From contig JBHGBD010000003.1 of assembly GCA_041946825.1 (NCBI GenBank), positions 186,001 to 250,000 of the forward strand: a stretch of 64,000 bases of DNA, written 5' to 3'. The stretch is from CAZTHM01 sp041946825 (GTDB taxonomy: Bacteria; Acidobacteriota; Terriglobia; UBA7540). The position numbers and the translations under genes were made by a program. The notes under the pieces were generated by a model that had not been told where the DNA came from, ran no database searches, and worked only from the letters and a program-made list of their open reading frames with translations. Below are positions 15,801 to 24,200 of this stretch, one piece after another. Every line of letters starts with the position of its first letter. Positions within the stretch are counted from its first letter, which is position 1.

Positions 15801-16818
15801 CGTAGGTGTCTTTCTCATCGCCCAGCCAGCCTGCCTGGAATTCGATGTGCATTGGAACAAACAGCGGCTGAGTTTTGAGAATCTCGGTCAGGAATTTATT
15901 CTTTGCAGCCTCCTGAAGAGATGAAATACCCGATGGACTGTTATCCATATAGTCTTGGCCGGTGTTCCAGAACGGTTCGGGGAGAACCTCATTGGCTTCG
16001 GCGTTCTCGCGCATATCGCGGCCGTTGATGTAGTAGGGGATGGGGCTCCGCCCGGTCGCTTCCTCGGCGAATTCGCGCAGCTTGTCCATGTACTTCCAGA
16101 AGTTGGGGCCGTTGTAGTTTTCAAATCCGATAGCCTGGTCGTCATCGAGCTGAATGTTGATGAGCGGACCGCCGTGCTCGGCGAGCATGGCGCGGACCAG
16201 GCCCAGGACGTCCTGATACCACTGGCGCGTGTATTTCAGGTGCGTGTCGTTCTTCAGAAAACCCGTGGCGGCTTCTTCCGATTTGTCGTATTGCAGCGCG
16301 GAAAGGCGCGGATAGCGGCCCTCGAGAATCGCCTGCTCCGACATTCCGTAATCGGACCGCCGGAGCAGCCAGTCGGGGTAGCCGCCATTGCGCCATTCGC
16401 TGCAGAAGAACGGTCCGGGGCGGAAGGTGAGCTTGAAGCCCATCGCGTCGATCAGGCGGAGAAGATACATGAGATCGCGCCGCGGGCTGGTGTGGCCGTC
16501 AAAATCCAGTACGCCTTCTTCCGGCTGGTGCCAGTTCCACATCGGGTAGAGATCAATCGTATTGATGCCCATCGATTTAAGCCGGCTCAGCTCCTCCGCC
16601 CAACGGTCGCGAGGGATGCGGTGATAGAAGAACGCCGCGGCGTGCTCGAAGAACGGCTTGCCGTCCACCCAGTATTCGGGGTGTCCGTTGACGACCAGGA
16701 ACTGATTGTTAGGCGTGCCGACCACCTGGCGGATCCGGTCTTGAGCAGGGGAGGACGGAAGCGTCGTGATCGAGAAGATGAGCGCAGCGACGAACGCAAA
16801 CAGGAATCTTGATCTCAT
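12823..16818 (-). CDS. Large secreted GH35-like glycoside hydrolase
   Basis: A 1,331-residue protein. The signal peptide ends near residue 26 (LPSSPAQD). The TIM-barrel part (about 35-420) shows GH35 features: NGHPEYWVDGKPFFEHAA, INTIDLYPMWNWHQPEEG, FKLTFRPGPFFCSEW, and the likely nucleophile E326 in HIEFQAGW. The acid/base motif, usually ENE after IQ, reads D225-D226-D227, which is unusual. A glutamine-amidotransferase-like middle section (LLLPNMASTKEELKRF) and several beta-sandwich domains follow, one resembling NEW3. GH35 enzymes remove terminal beta-galactose; substrate and even activity are uncertain here. Export from the cytoplasm is clear. Confidence 0.8.
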   Translation of the reverse strand: MRSRFLFAFVAALIFSITTLPSSPAQDRIRQVVGTPNNQFLVVNGHPEYWVDGKPFFEHAAAFFYHRIPRDRWAEELSRLKSMGINTIDLYPMWNWHQPEEGVLDFDGHTSPRRDLMYLLRLIDAMGFKLTFRPGPFFCSEWRNGGYPDWLLRRSDYGMSEQAILEGRYPRLSALQYDKSEEAATGFLKNDTHLKYTRQWYQDVLGLVRAMLAEHGGPLINIQLDDDQAIGFENYNGPNFWKYMDKLREFAEEATGRSPIPYYINGRDMRENAEANEVLPEPFWNTGQDYMDNSPSGISSLQEAAKNKFLTEILKTQPLFVPMHIEFQAGWLGDEKDTYAMATDPSNTLMATRVMFQNGMKGLNYYPLHDTLYPAGYEAQWGNHFYTWESAVNYAGQETGRAVPVRRNGRLIAGMGPLLASSHLVADAGLVYPIGTFPQAEMTPEEARYIAAVSSRVLWSGAYDHFNFELIDADHIPAENLKKYRVLLLPNMASTKEELKRFPHLEKYSEKAQRLIADYVEAGGTLVVFPSLPKGKVFEEMLAPLGESRVQPADSALKFSDGTAGRALGARSTLALPKKRHVEVKPFATDARGGIVGARFSYGQGQVLFFGADFSRWSAAPATSPSFGGGDSPAGRDYSEENQKAGRAALAALMKEAGLRRAISAEMETSKARDVGLYVTELVSDPREERDKNPYAFVGVTNFSPDESRAAEIVLTDPRAAGPSESALRLPRLTLPPRESLMLPVRVPLSNPYWELAPGLAPDDEVVYATSELSRVAYDGAALKLEFTAPSDGEVALRLSQRPRGATIDGADATVQEDSQRGLYVVRIPQGDAPHFMRTVELAYPTEGPRITINARGPWIAGETLALRMRLENPRLTPLEGQLDLVAGAIYKSENPPLSVHIPPRASREFSFPIEAPREVAENERVELRATFRERRSPTTWGWTSEVTLHHPFEYSLTPVESFPLREDQNIPIVHPTLATLNLPGEAKFQLQVKNWLAHEQVVTLTVEAAEMTVTPASAQLVLPAQGEANVELRAAPSKGSGLYRFGIRLHSGPYEVREGVALAAVRENEAIAYSFDYDRDGFDDVILENRAVRCYITPGAGGRAFAFVLKGSNQNAFNSVGGMRDSFTTRFEPDDMKDVADWTRVNWLGLYNRPYSAHIASASGEQAEVRMEYDAPDIYPKGVSLARTLVLRGDQNIVMMTTNVTPRGIEKPQAYVLENSVSFRSFDQANYRQWFAPGHPQEDFVPQRKIDLGMRAGYFGTIHKQTGETFALMMLTPAERSQLAIEGHSALVRSIYPAFAEKNRTYTYRVGYYLGKESPDEIEKRFAQLK

Positions 16819-17030
16819 CAATGAAGACACCTCGCGGGAGAAAGCGTGTGCGGGGGCAGAGCCCAGGAAACCGTATGGTAGCCCAAAAAGCCGCGGAAAT
16901 TCCACACGCCGGGGAGGGCCAGCCCACTCGTGGCGGTCCGATAGGGCGGGAGAAGTGGTAGAATCCAGAATCCGTAAGGCAGCGGGATGAATCCGGGCGC
17001 CTTCCCTCCGCGGCGCTTTTCCCTTAGGCT

Positions 17031-18080
17031 ATGAATATGACCCCCATGATGGAAGAAGTTACCCAGCAGCCCGCGGCGCTTTCCGGTCTGCGCAAATATT
17101 ATTCGAGCCCCGGGGCGATTCCCTACAAGGCGCTGCGAAAGTTGGTGGCGCATTGGCCGCCCACCGTGGTCTTCACGGGCATGGGCTCGTCGCTCTTTGC
17201 CGCCTATCCCGCGCAGGTCTATCTCAATTCGCTGGGGATCCGCACGCTGGTGTGGGAGACGGCGGAACTGCTCCACCATCACATGGGGTTCCTCGGCCCG
17301 GATACGTTGCTCGTGGCGGTTTCGCAATCGGGCGAGACCGTCGAAATTATGCGGCTGCTTGAGAATCTCCCCGCCAAAGTCGGCGTGGTGGGTGTGGTGA
17401 ATGCCCAGGAGAGCATGCTGGCGCGCGAGGCGAAAATCTTCCTGCCCATGATGGCGGGCCGCCAGCGCTCCGTGAGCACGCGCACCTACACCTGCACGGT
17501 GGCGGTTCTGATGTACCTGGCGTTCGCCATCGCGCGGAAGAATTCGCGGACGCTCACCCAGGAATTGAAACAGGCCATCGAGTCGGAGGAGAAAATCCTC
17601 GACCGCGCGGAAGTGATCATTCCCCCCCTGGCGGAGTTTTTCGGGCTGCCGCCCTACGTCGCGTTGATGTCGCGCGGCGCCGACCTGGCTTCCGTCTATC
17701 AGGGCGCGCTGATGTTCAAAGAGGTCGTGCGCATGGGCGCCGAACCCATCAGCGCGGCGCAGTTCCGCCACGGGCCCATCGAAATCATCAGCCCCACCCA
17801 CCGCTACGTGGTTTTCGCCCGCCAGGGCCGGACGGGGAAGTTCCTTCTCCAGCTCGCCGACGATATCCGCTCGAACGGAGGCCGCGTGCTGCTGATTTCC
17901 GACCTGCCCTTTGAGGACATTACCAACGTCCGCCTGATCCCCGTGGCGCCCTTGCGCCTGGGCCTCGGGACGCTCGTCGACAGTGTCTATATCCAACTCC
18001 TCACTCACGAACTTGCCGAGCGCGCCGGCCTCGAGCCCGGCAAGTTCTGGATCGCCGAAGATGTGACAAGGGTGGAGTAG
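17031..18080 (+). CDS. SIS-domain protein (GlmS isomerase/AgaS-like)
   Basis: A 349-residue protein with two SIS (sugar isomerase) domains, roughly 40-170 and 200-340. Phosphosugar-binding motifs are visible in VFTGMGSSLFAAYPAQ and VAVSQSGETVEIMRLLE in the first, and ALMSRGADLASVYQGALMFKE plus AAQFRHGPIEII in the second. It has no glutaminase domain, so it resembles the isomerase half of GlmS and the AgaS or FrlB deglycase group. It probably acts on an amino-sugar phosphate. It is divergent from the GH35-like gene, so a joint role in sugar catabolism is possible. Confidence 0.85.
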   Translation: MNMTPMMEEVTQQPAALSGLRKYYSSPGAIPYKALRKLVAHWPPTVVFTGMGSSLFAAYPAQVYLNSLGIRTLVWETAELLHHHMGFLGPDTLLVAVSQSGETVEIMRLLENLPAKVGVVGVVNAQESMLAREAKIFLPMMAGRQRSVSTRTYTCTVAVLMYLAFAIARKNSRTLTQELKQAIESEEKILDRAEVIIPPLAEFFGLPPYVALMSRGADLASVYQGALMFKEVVRMGAEPISAAQFRHGPIEIISPTHRYVVFARQGRTGKFLLQLADDIRSNGGRVLLISDLPFEDITNVRLIPVAPLRLGLGTLVDSVYIQLLTHELAERAGLEPGKFWIAEDVTRVE

Positions 18081-18209
18081 GCCCATGGCGTCCACTGGAT
18101 CAACAGTCCTGTTCAGCGAGGCTTCTTCGTTTCAGACGCAGGCGGCGCCGGTGGTAGAATCGAGAGGAGAGAGCTCGTCCGACCCTGACGTTCCGGAAGG
18201 AGTTAGCAA

Positions 18210-18446
18210 ATGGGCTGGCAAGACCGGATCATCCTCGACCCCAAGATTCTTACCGGAAAGCCTGTCATCAAAGGGACGCGCCTCGCTGTCGAGTTCGTAC
18301 TCGACTTGCTGGCCCAAGGCTGGAGCGAAGCGGAGATCATCAAGAATTATCCGGGGGTAACTCACGACGACATTCGGGGCTGTCTTGCGTATGCGACTGA
18401 AGTCCTGCGCTCCGAGAAAGTCTTCCCGCTCGCTGTCTCGTCATGA
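18210..18446 (+). CDS. DUF433 family antitoxin
   Basis: A 78-residue DUF433 protein: DRIILDPKILTGKPVIKGTR, then the helices of LDLLAQGWSEAEIIKNYPGV and DDIRGCLAYA. DUF433 proteins contain a winged-helix-like fold and normally serve as antitoxin to a DUF5615 PIN-like toxin encoded immediately downstream. The start has a good GGAAGGAG ribosome site. Its stop overlaps an ATG in the ATGA manner, but the following frame is cut short, so this antitoxin appears to be an orphan. Confidence 0.88.
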   Translation: MGWQDRIILDPKILTGKPVIKGTRLAVEFVLDLLAQGWSEAEIIKNYPGVTHDDIRGCLAYATEVLRSEKVFPLAVSS

Positions 18447-18475
18447 AGATCCTGGCCAACGAAAGGAGATGCTAA
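18443..18475 (+). pseudogene. Truncated DUF5615 PIN-like toxin
   Basis: Overlapping the DUF433 stop, an ATG opens the frame MKILANERRC and then ends at TAA. MKILANE is the usual beginning of DUF5615 toxins (commonly MKILANEN or MKFLVDEN), so the toxin gene has been cut after about seven codons. The TAA overlaps the stop codon of the convergent gene at 18472, which marks the deletion or insertion junction. Confidence 0.7.
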
Positions 18476-19089
18476 GGCGACTTTCCTTCTTTTCCTTTTA
18501 TCCCCTGTAGGAAGTCTGTCAACGATCGTTCATCTGGATCGAGATCTAGGAGCAATTTAACTATTCCGTACACTTTCTCGGTGGGGCCCAACTTGCTATT
18601 CAAAATAGCGTCTCTTGCTGCCTCTGTGTCCCGACGGAGCTGTGCGTCGGAGATTTCCGAAACCTTTATGTTCAATGCAGTCTCGAAGAGTACCGGGTCG
18701 GGAAAAGCGTCCAGGAGTTTCCGGCGCAATTGATCGTGCCTTGCTTGGATCTTATTCGCCAAATGAAAGCCCATGTAATTAATCAACCCGGTGTACAAAA
18801 GCTCTGGCCCCACCGCAAAATCTTGGCCTCGAATAGTTATCGTAATGAGTTTCGTTCGGAGAACAAGTGCGTAGCCGAAACCAGCCAACAAAGAATGCTC
18901 CAGGCTGCCCTTGACTACGGCATCGCTGAAGCGAGGGATCGCCAAGTACGCAAGGACGGCGAAGAAGCCATTTAGCGAAAGATAGACGAAAAAGTAAAGA
19001 TTGAGAAAATCCCTGAAAATGTGTGAGCGATACTTAGTCAGGAGTTCGGATGTTGTGAGAGCGAGCGCTATTGTGACAGCGAGCAACAT
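18472..19089 (-). CDS. Membrane protein of unknown function
   Basis: A 205-residue protein with hydrophobic segments near residues 1-16, 28-50 and 65-80 and a charged, helical C-terminal half (from about 115: ARHDQLRRKLLDAFPDP to the GKEGKSP end). No family is recognised. It follows the small gene at 19108 after 18 bases and is probably in the same transcript. Base composition is visibly lower in GC than in neighbouring genes, which suggests acquired DNA. Confidence 0.6.
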   Translation of the reverse strand: MLLAVTIALALTTSELLTKYRSHIFRDFLNLYFFVYLSLNGFFAVLAYLAIPRFSDAVVKGSLEHSLLAGFGYALVLRTKLITITIRGQDFAVGPELLYTGLINYMGFHLANKIQARHDQLRRKLLDAFPDPVLFETALNIKVSEISDAQLRRDTEAARDAILNSKLGPTEKVYGIVKLLLDLDPDERSLTDFLQGIKGKEGKSP

Positions 19090-19107
19090 CGGCAGCCAAG
19101 AGTGGTT

Positions 19108-19368
19108 TCACATTCCAGAGGGGGTGCTCGTTCCGTAGTACAAAAGGGATGTCAGGAAGTTTGATGCTCTCCGATATTTCTTCGGACCTCCTTCATTTTC
19201 TTCCACGAGGACTCGCTTATCCTCAATAAGGTGTTCGAGCGCAGCAGTTACCGCGCTTTCGTCAAAGCTGCGAAGCTCCAAAGCGAGGTCCGGCCTCGTG
19301 AGCGTGTCGTATTTTGTCAGAATTCTTTCGATTTCACTTTCCAGGTACGAGACGGTTGCCCCCCGCAT
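19108..19368 (-). CDS. Small winged-helix-like protein, unknown
   Basis: An 86-residue protein with the pattern of a small DNA-binding or regulatory winged helix: YLESEIERILTKYDTLTRPD, ESAVTAALEHLIEDKRVLVEEN. The ATG at 19368 has AGAGG about 10 bases before it. An earlier in-frame ATG (19386) would lie on or next to the predicted transcription start and so seems less likely. It leads a two-gene unit with the membrane protein at 18472 and has its own consensus-like promoter. No family name can be given. Confidence 0.6.
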   Translation of the reverse strand: MRGATVSYLESEIERILTKYDTLTRPDLALELRSFDESAVTAALEHLIEDKRVLVEENEGGPKKYRRASNFLTSLLYYGTSTPSGM

Positions 19369-19390
19369 ATTGTTGGCCTCTTTCATTGTT

Positions 19391-19419
19391 AGCTTAGACT
19401 TGTTTAATGCCTATGTCAA
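19391..19419 (-). promoter_or_regulatory. Sigma-70 type promoter for the 19368-18472 unit
   Basis: On the minus strand a consensus -35 TTGACA (19414-19419) and -10 TAAGCT (19391-19396) are separated by exactly 17 bases, just upstream of the gene starting at 19368. Confidence 0.65.
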
Positions 19420-19558
19420 ATCACGCCCTTCGAGGGGGCTGCCTCTAATCGCGGCCAAATTCTGGAGTCGCCAGACACCTGGAGGCCCCCTTACTGATGT
19501 TGCCGGCGGATGCCAAAGTCGGATACCTGAGGCGGCAAGAGCGTATGCACAAGTGCCA

Positions 19559-21271
19559 CTACCTCTTCAGCGGCCTCGTGGCGAGAATCTTTCCGCCTTC
19601 TTCGATGGTGTAGGTATTGTTGGCTTTGAGGTTGCGGAGGGTGTCTTTCTGGCCGCTGGGCCAGGCGATCTCGACGGTATCAGCCTGCGCGGCTTTGCCC
19701 AACCCAAACGTCAAGGTAAGCTCACTCTGCGAGCAATAGCTCGATCCGGAGCGGACCATCTGCCAATTTGAGCCGTTAACCTTGACGACGGTGCCGATGC
19801 CGTCGCGATTCGAGCGCGTGCCGACGGTTTTGATACGGATGGCGTTGTTGGGCGTGCCGGTCGCATTGCGGAAAAGGTAAGCGGGACCTCCGTTGGTCGA
19901 GAGCAGGATATCCAGCCGGCCGTCGTTATCGATATCGCCGTACGCCGCGCCGCGCGCGACGATCTTGCGCGTAAAGCCGAGTTGCCTGCCGGTTTCCTGG
20001 AAGCGGCTACCGCCCTGGTTGTGGAAGAGCAGCGGCGTCTGCGCGTAGGTGACCTGCGGCTGAATGCGCGCGATATCGGGCTCGATATGGCCGTTGGCGA
20101 CGAAAATGTCTTCCAGGCCGTCGAGGTCGTAATCGAAAAAGAAAAGGCCAAACGAGAGTGAAAGCAAACTTGCCCGGCCCACCGTCGAGGCCGGAGCGAT
20201 GTCAATGAAGAACCGGTTCCCTTCGTTGTGATAGAGCCCGAGCATCTGGTTGGAGAAATTTCCGATGGCCAGAGACGGATAGCCGGAATGATCGAAGTCG
20301 CCCTGGTCGATGCCCATGGCGCCACGCGCGATGCCGTCTTCGCTGAAGGCAATCCCCGCCTGCACGGCCTGTTCGGTGAACGTTCCGTTGCGGTTGTTGT
20401 GATAAAGCTTGTTGCGCTCCGTATCGTTGGCGACGGCGAGGTCCGGCCAGCCGTCCTGGTCGTAATCAATCACCGCTACGCCCAGCGCCTTTGAAGTGGG
20501 GTCAAAGACCCCCGCCTTCTGCGTCGCGTCCTCAAAGCGCCCGCCGCCCAGATTGTGGTAGAGGCGGCACGTGTCTCCCTTGTAGGCTTCGGGAGTGCAA
20601 TAGGATTTATTGCGCCCGTCGAGCGTGCAGTAGAGGTCATCCTTCTCCGACCACTTGACGTAATTGGTGACGAAGAGGTCGAGCTTGCCGTCTTTGTCGT
20701 AATCGACCCAGGCGGCGCTGGCGCCGTACCCGGTGTTGTTGACGGCGGCTGTCTTCGTCACGTCTTTGAAGGTCCCGTTGTGTTCGTTGTGGAAGAGGCG
20801 CGATTCGCCCAGGGCCGTCAGGTAAATGTCGTCCCAGCCGTCGTTGTCGTAGTCTCCAACCGCCACGCCCATGCCGTAGATTTCCACGTCGAGGTGCGCG
20901 CGCGCCGTCACGTCGGTAAACGTCCCATTGCCGTTGTTGCGATAAAGCTTGAGAGTCGTCCGCTTGGTTTTGTGGCCGGGAAAATCGGAGCCGTTCACGA
21001 GAAGGACGTCGGTGTTTCCATCGTTGTCGAAGTCGAGGAAGGCGCAGCCTGGCCCCATCGTCTCGGGCAGGAATTTCTTTCCGAAGGCACCGGTGTTGTG
21101 AACGAAACTGATGCCCGCCTGGCGCGTGATGTCCGCAAAGCGCGGCCCCGAGGGCGGTGCGGTTGGCGAAGGTGTGGGTTTTGGCGGCGGCGTCTTGCGG
21201 TCGGCGGCGAAGAGCATGCCGCAGACGAAAACTACAAGTGGAATGAGCACGCGCAGGATCGGTTTTCTCAA
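19559..21271 (-). CDS. CRTAC1 family FG-GAP/ASPIC-UnbV protein
   Basis: A 570-residue exported protein (signal peptide about 1-22). Repeated calcium-binding FG-GAP/VCBS blades carry motifs such as FLDFDNDGNTDVLLVNG, VGDYDNDGWDDIYLT and YGDIDNDGRLDILLST, forming a beta-propeller. An ASPIC/UnbV domain follows at about 475-550 (RDGIGTVVKVNG, LTFGLGKAAQADTVEIAWPSG). Such proteins sit at the surface or in the periplasm; their function is not established. Its ATG overlaps the end of the upstream multihaem TPR gene by 4 bases, so the two are coupled, an arrangement common in acidobacteria. Confidence 0.9.
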   Translation of the reverse strand: MRKPILRVLIPLVVFVCGMLFAADRKTPPPKPTPSPTAPPSGPRFADITRQAGISFVHNTGAFGKKFLPETMGPGCAFLDFDNDGNTDVLLVNGSDFPGHKTKRTTLKLYRNNGNGTFTDVTARAHLDVEIYGMGVAVGDYDNDGWDDIYLTALGESRLFHNEHNGTFKDVTKTAAVNNTGYGASAAWVDYDKDGKLDLFVTNYVKWSEKDDLYCTLDGRNKSYCTPEAYKGDTCRLYHNLGGGRFEDATQKAGVFDPTSKALGVAVIDYDQDGWPDLAVANDTERNKLYHNNRNGTFTEQAVQAGIAFSEDGIARGAMGIDQGDFDHSGYPSLAIGNFSNQMLGLYHNEGNRFFIDIAPASTVGRASLLSLSFGLFFFDYDLDGLEDIFVANGHIEPDIARIQPQVTYAQTPLLFHNQGGSRFQETGRQLGFTRKIVARGAAYGDIDNDGRLDILLSTNGGPAYLFRNATGTPNNAIRIKTVGTRSNRDGIGTVVKVNGSNWQMVRSGSSYCSQSELTLTFGLGKAAQADTVEIAWPSGQKDTLRNLKANNTYTIEEGGKILATRPLKR

Positions 21272-24200
21272 CGTGAAGAGCCGCCTCCGATTCGCAGTCT
21301 TGTTTGCATTCGCGCGCCCTCACCCGTCCCCGCATCGCGGGGCCGCCCTCTCCCCCAAGGAGAGGGCTGTAAACCTGAAACCGACTCTTTCTCCCCTCTC
21401 CTCTTGGGAGAGGGGCCGGGGGTGAGGGTCTTCTGGCCGCCAGTGGCCGAACTGGCGGCGCTCCCGGTGCCTTCCGCATACTGCTTTCTGCCTACTGCTT
21501 TCTGCTTGCTGCCTGCTGGCTCCGCCAGCGCCACCGACAGATGTTCATGGATCGGCTGCGCTTCGTTGTTGTCGGCGGGGCTTCTCAATTTGTACGGGCC
21601 GGTGATGGCGCGCGAGGACTCGTCGGCCTTGAACCGCAGATACAACTTCTCTTCGCGTGCGGAGAGCTTATCGTCGCCCAGGCCGCGATAGCAGAGCATC
21701 AGGTTGTAGTGCGCTTCCAGGTCCTCCGGATCCACGGCCAGGGTCTTCTGAAATTCCGCGACGGCATCGCGATACTTGCGCTGCAGGAAAAGCATCCGCC
21801 CCATCTGATTGCGCACCACACGGTCGCGCGGGTAGCGCGCCGCCGCGGCAGCGAACTGCTCGTAAGCCTCGGCGTATTGGCCGTCCGCCTTAAGCGCCAG
21901 CCCGTAGAAATAGTGCGCGCTCGCCAGATTCGGATTGAGCTCGAGAGCTTTCTTGAGGAACGGCTTGGCTTCCTCGGTGTTGCCTTCCTGGACGCGCGCG
22001 CGCGCGACGTTCACCCAGCCGTCGGCGTAGGTGGGCTCGAGCTCGGTGACCTTGAGGAAAGCCCGTTCTGCTCCCTTCAAGTCGCCTTGCAGCAATAAGC
22101 CGATACCGTAATCGTTCCAGCGTTCGCGGTCGGCCGGGTCAGCGGCGAGAGCCTCCGCAAACGGCGGTGCATTTCGTGCGACCACCGGGACGGTGACGGT
22201 GTTCTCGGCAATGACAACGATGGGCACGTTGGGAATCCCTTTAATCTTGGCCGAAACATCCGAGAGTTTTCCCGAAAAGAGCCAGCGCCGGTCGTCGTAG
22301 CTTTTGTCCACCGTGCCGGTCTTGTCAGCGGGATCGACAATTCCGCCAAATGCCCACTGCGTATTCCACCAGGAAAACTTGCGGTAATTGAGCTTAGCGG
22401 TGAAGGTGATCGAGTCACCACAATCTTCGGGGGTTTTGATCCGAAAGTGGGCCGTATCGGCGGCCCCTGGTGGAATCAGGCGCGCGTACATTGTTGCGCG
22501 GGTTGACCAGGCATTGCGTTTGTTGATGGGGTTGCCGTGGCCGTCGAGTTGGAGCGAGCGGTAGAAATGCGCGCCGGGCTCGACAGGCCCGCGGCCGTTG
22601 TCTTCCACCTGGCCGCTCCAGTAGATGATCCGGCCCTTGTTATCTTTCGCCTGAAGCTCCAGCCAGACATCAAAGGCGTCGACGGTCCCGCCGGGGAAGA
22701 AGTGGCCGACCCGCCGGGTGCGCGCTACGACCTCGACGCGCACCGTGTCGCCGCGTCGAACCTGCGCCTTGACTCGCCCCAGCGGCGCCATCAACTTGAG
22801 CGGCGCGAGGCCTTGAACCCCGGCGCCCGCCAGACCCGTCGCGGATTCTTCACCGACCGCGAAAGTGCTGGCCAGTTGTGGTCCTTCGGCGCCAGGGCGA
22901 ATTCCCGGGCTGGCAACCTCCCCCGCCGGCGCCTCGGCGAGGGCAAAGATATCCACGCTCAACGCGCCTTTTAGGAATTTCTCAACTTCCCGGACTTGGT
23001 CTGTGTCGCCATAGGAAGTTGGTACTGCGGTATTCGCCGCCGCGAAGCGGTGCGAGTGGACGAAACCATTGATGTTTCCGAAATCCTTAGACGGCACAAG
23101 TGGCATGTGACAATCGGCGCAGTTCTGCGATTTCGGCGGATAGTAGAACGAGCGCGCGCCCTGGCCCGAAATGCCGCTCGCCTGCCAATTGTCGTAATCG
23201 TTGAAGCCGCGAATCCAGCGGTAATTGTTCACGGGCACGTCGAGGTGAACCTTGTGGCAGGCCGAGCAGAACTCCGGCACGAGTGCGGGGTCCTTGTGGA
23301 AAGGCTTCAAGAACGCGTTCCGGTGCGGCTTGGGATTGAGCTTGACGGCGTAATTGTGCGTGGCCAGGAGCAGCGGATTCTTGCTCGAGGCCAGCTCGTC
23401 GAGCGGCGGATAATCCATGACGAAGCCGCCCTGGCCCATCGTGTTTTTGACGTGCACGATGGAGTGGCAGGACATGCAGCCCAAACCGTTCTGCGCCTCG
23501 CGCGTGTGCACGATCTCGCGGATGTGCTGCTTCTGCATCTTGCCCGCGAACGCGATGGCGTGGTCGTGGCAGCCCGCGCACCACATCGAGGATTTGATCC
23601 CGATCGTGTCCTGCATGTACTCGATGGATTTGCGGTACCACTGGTTATTGAACGACGCCATGTGGTGCATGGAGCTGTTCCACTGGTTGTAGATGTCGGC
23701 GTGGCACTCGCGACATGACTCGGAATCCATGAAGAACTGCGAGGTGATGGGCTTGCCGTCGGTCGTCGTAGCGGAGCTTGGGAACATCAGGCCGTTTGGG
23801 CCTGCGCCTTCCTCTTCCATGCTGAGCGGGGCTGTGGACGGATTCCTGATGATGAATTGCGGATTGGGGCGCAACTTCTGATAACCCGCGGCAAGGCCGT
23901 AGAAGGCCAGCGAGCCCAGCATCACGCCCGCGGCCCAGCGCCACGCGGGGCGCTCGAAACTGGAAACTGGAAATTGGAAATTGGAAACTGGAAATTGGAA
24001 ACTCCGTGAATCTCCAATTTCAAATTTCAAATTGGCCCGAGCGAGGCGCCGCCGCCAACCTAGAAGCACGAACGCCAGTCCCGCAATCGCCAGCGCCACG
24101 TGCGCATAAAGCGCCCAGCTATTCGGGCGCGTCATGCCGAAGATGGCGAGGTAGCCACCAAACGCCGCTGACAATCCCAGAGACCACGCCCCCAGCTTCA

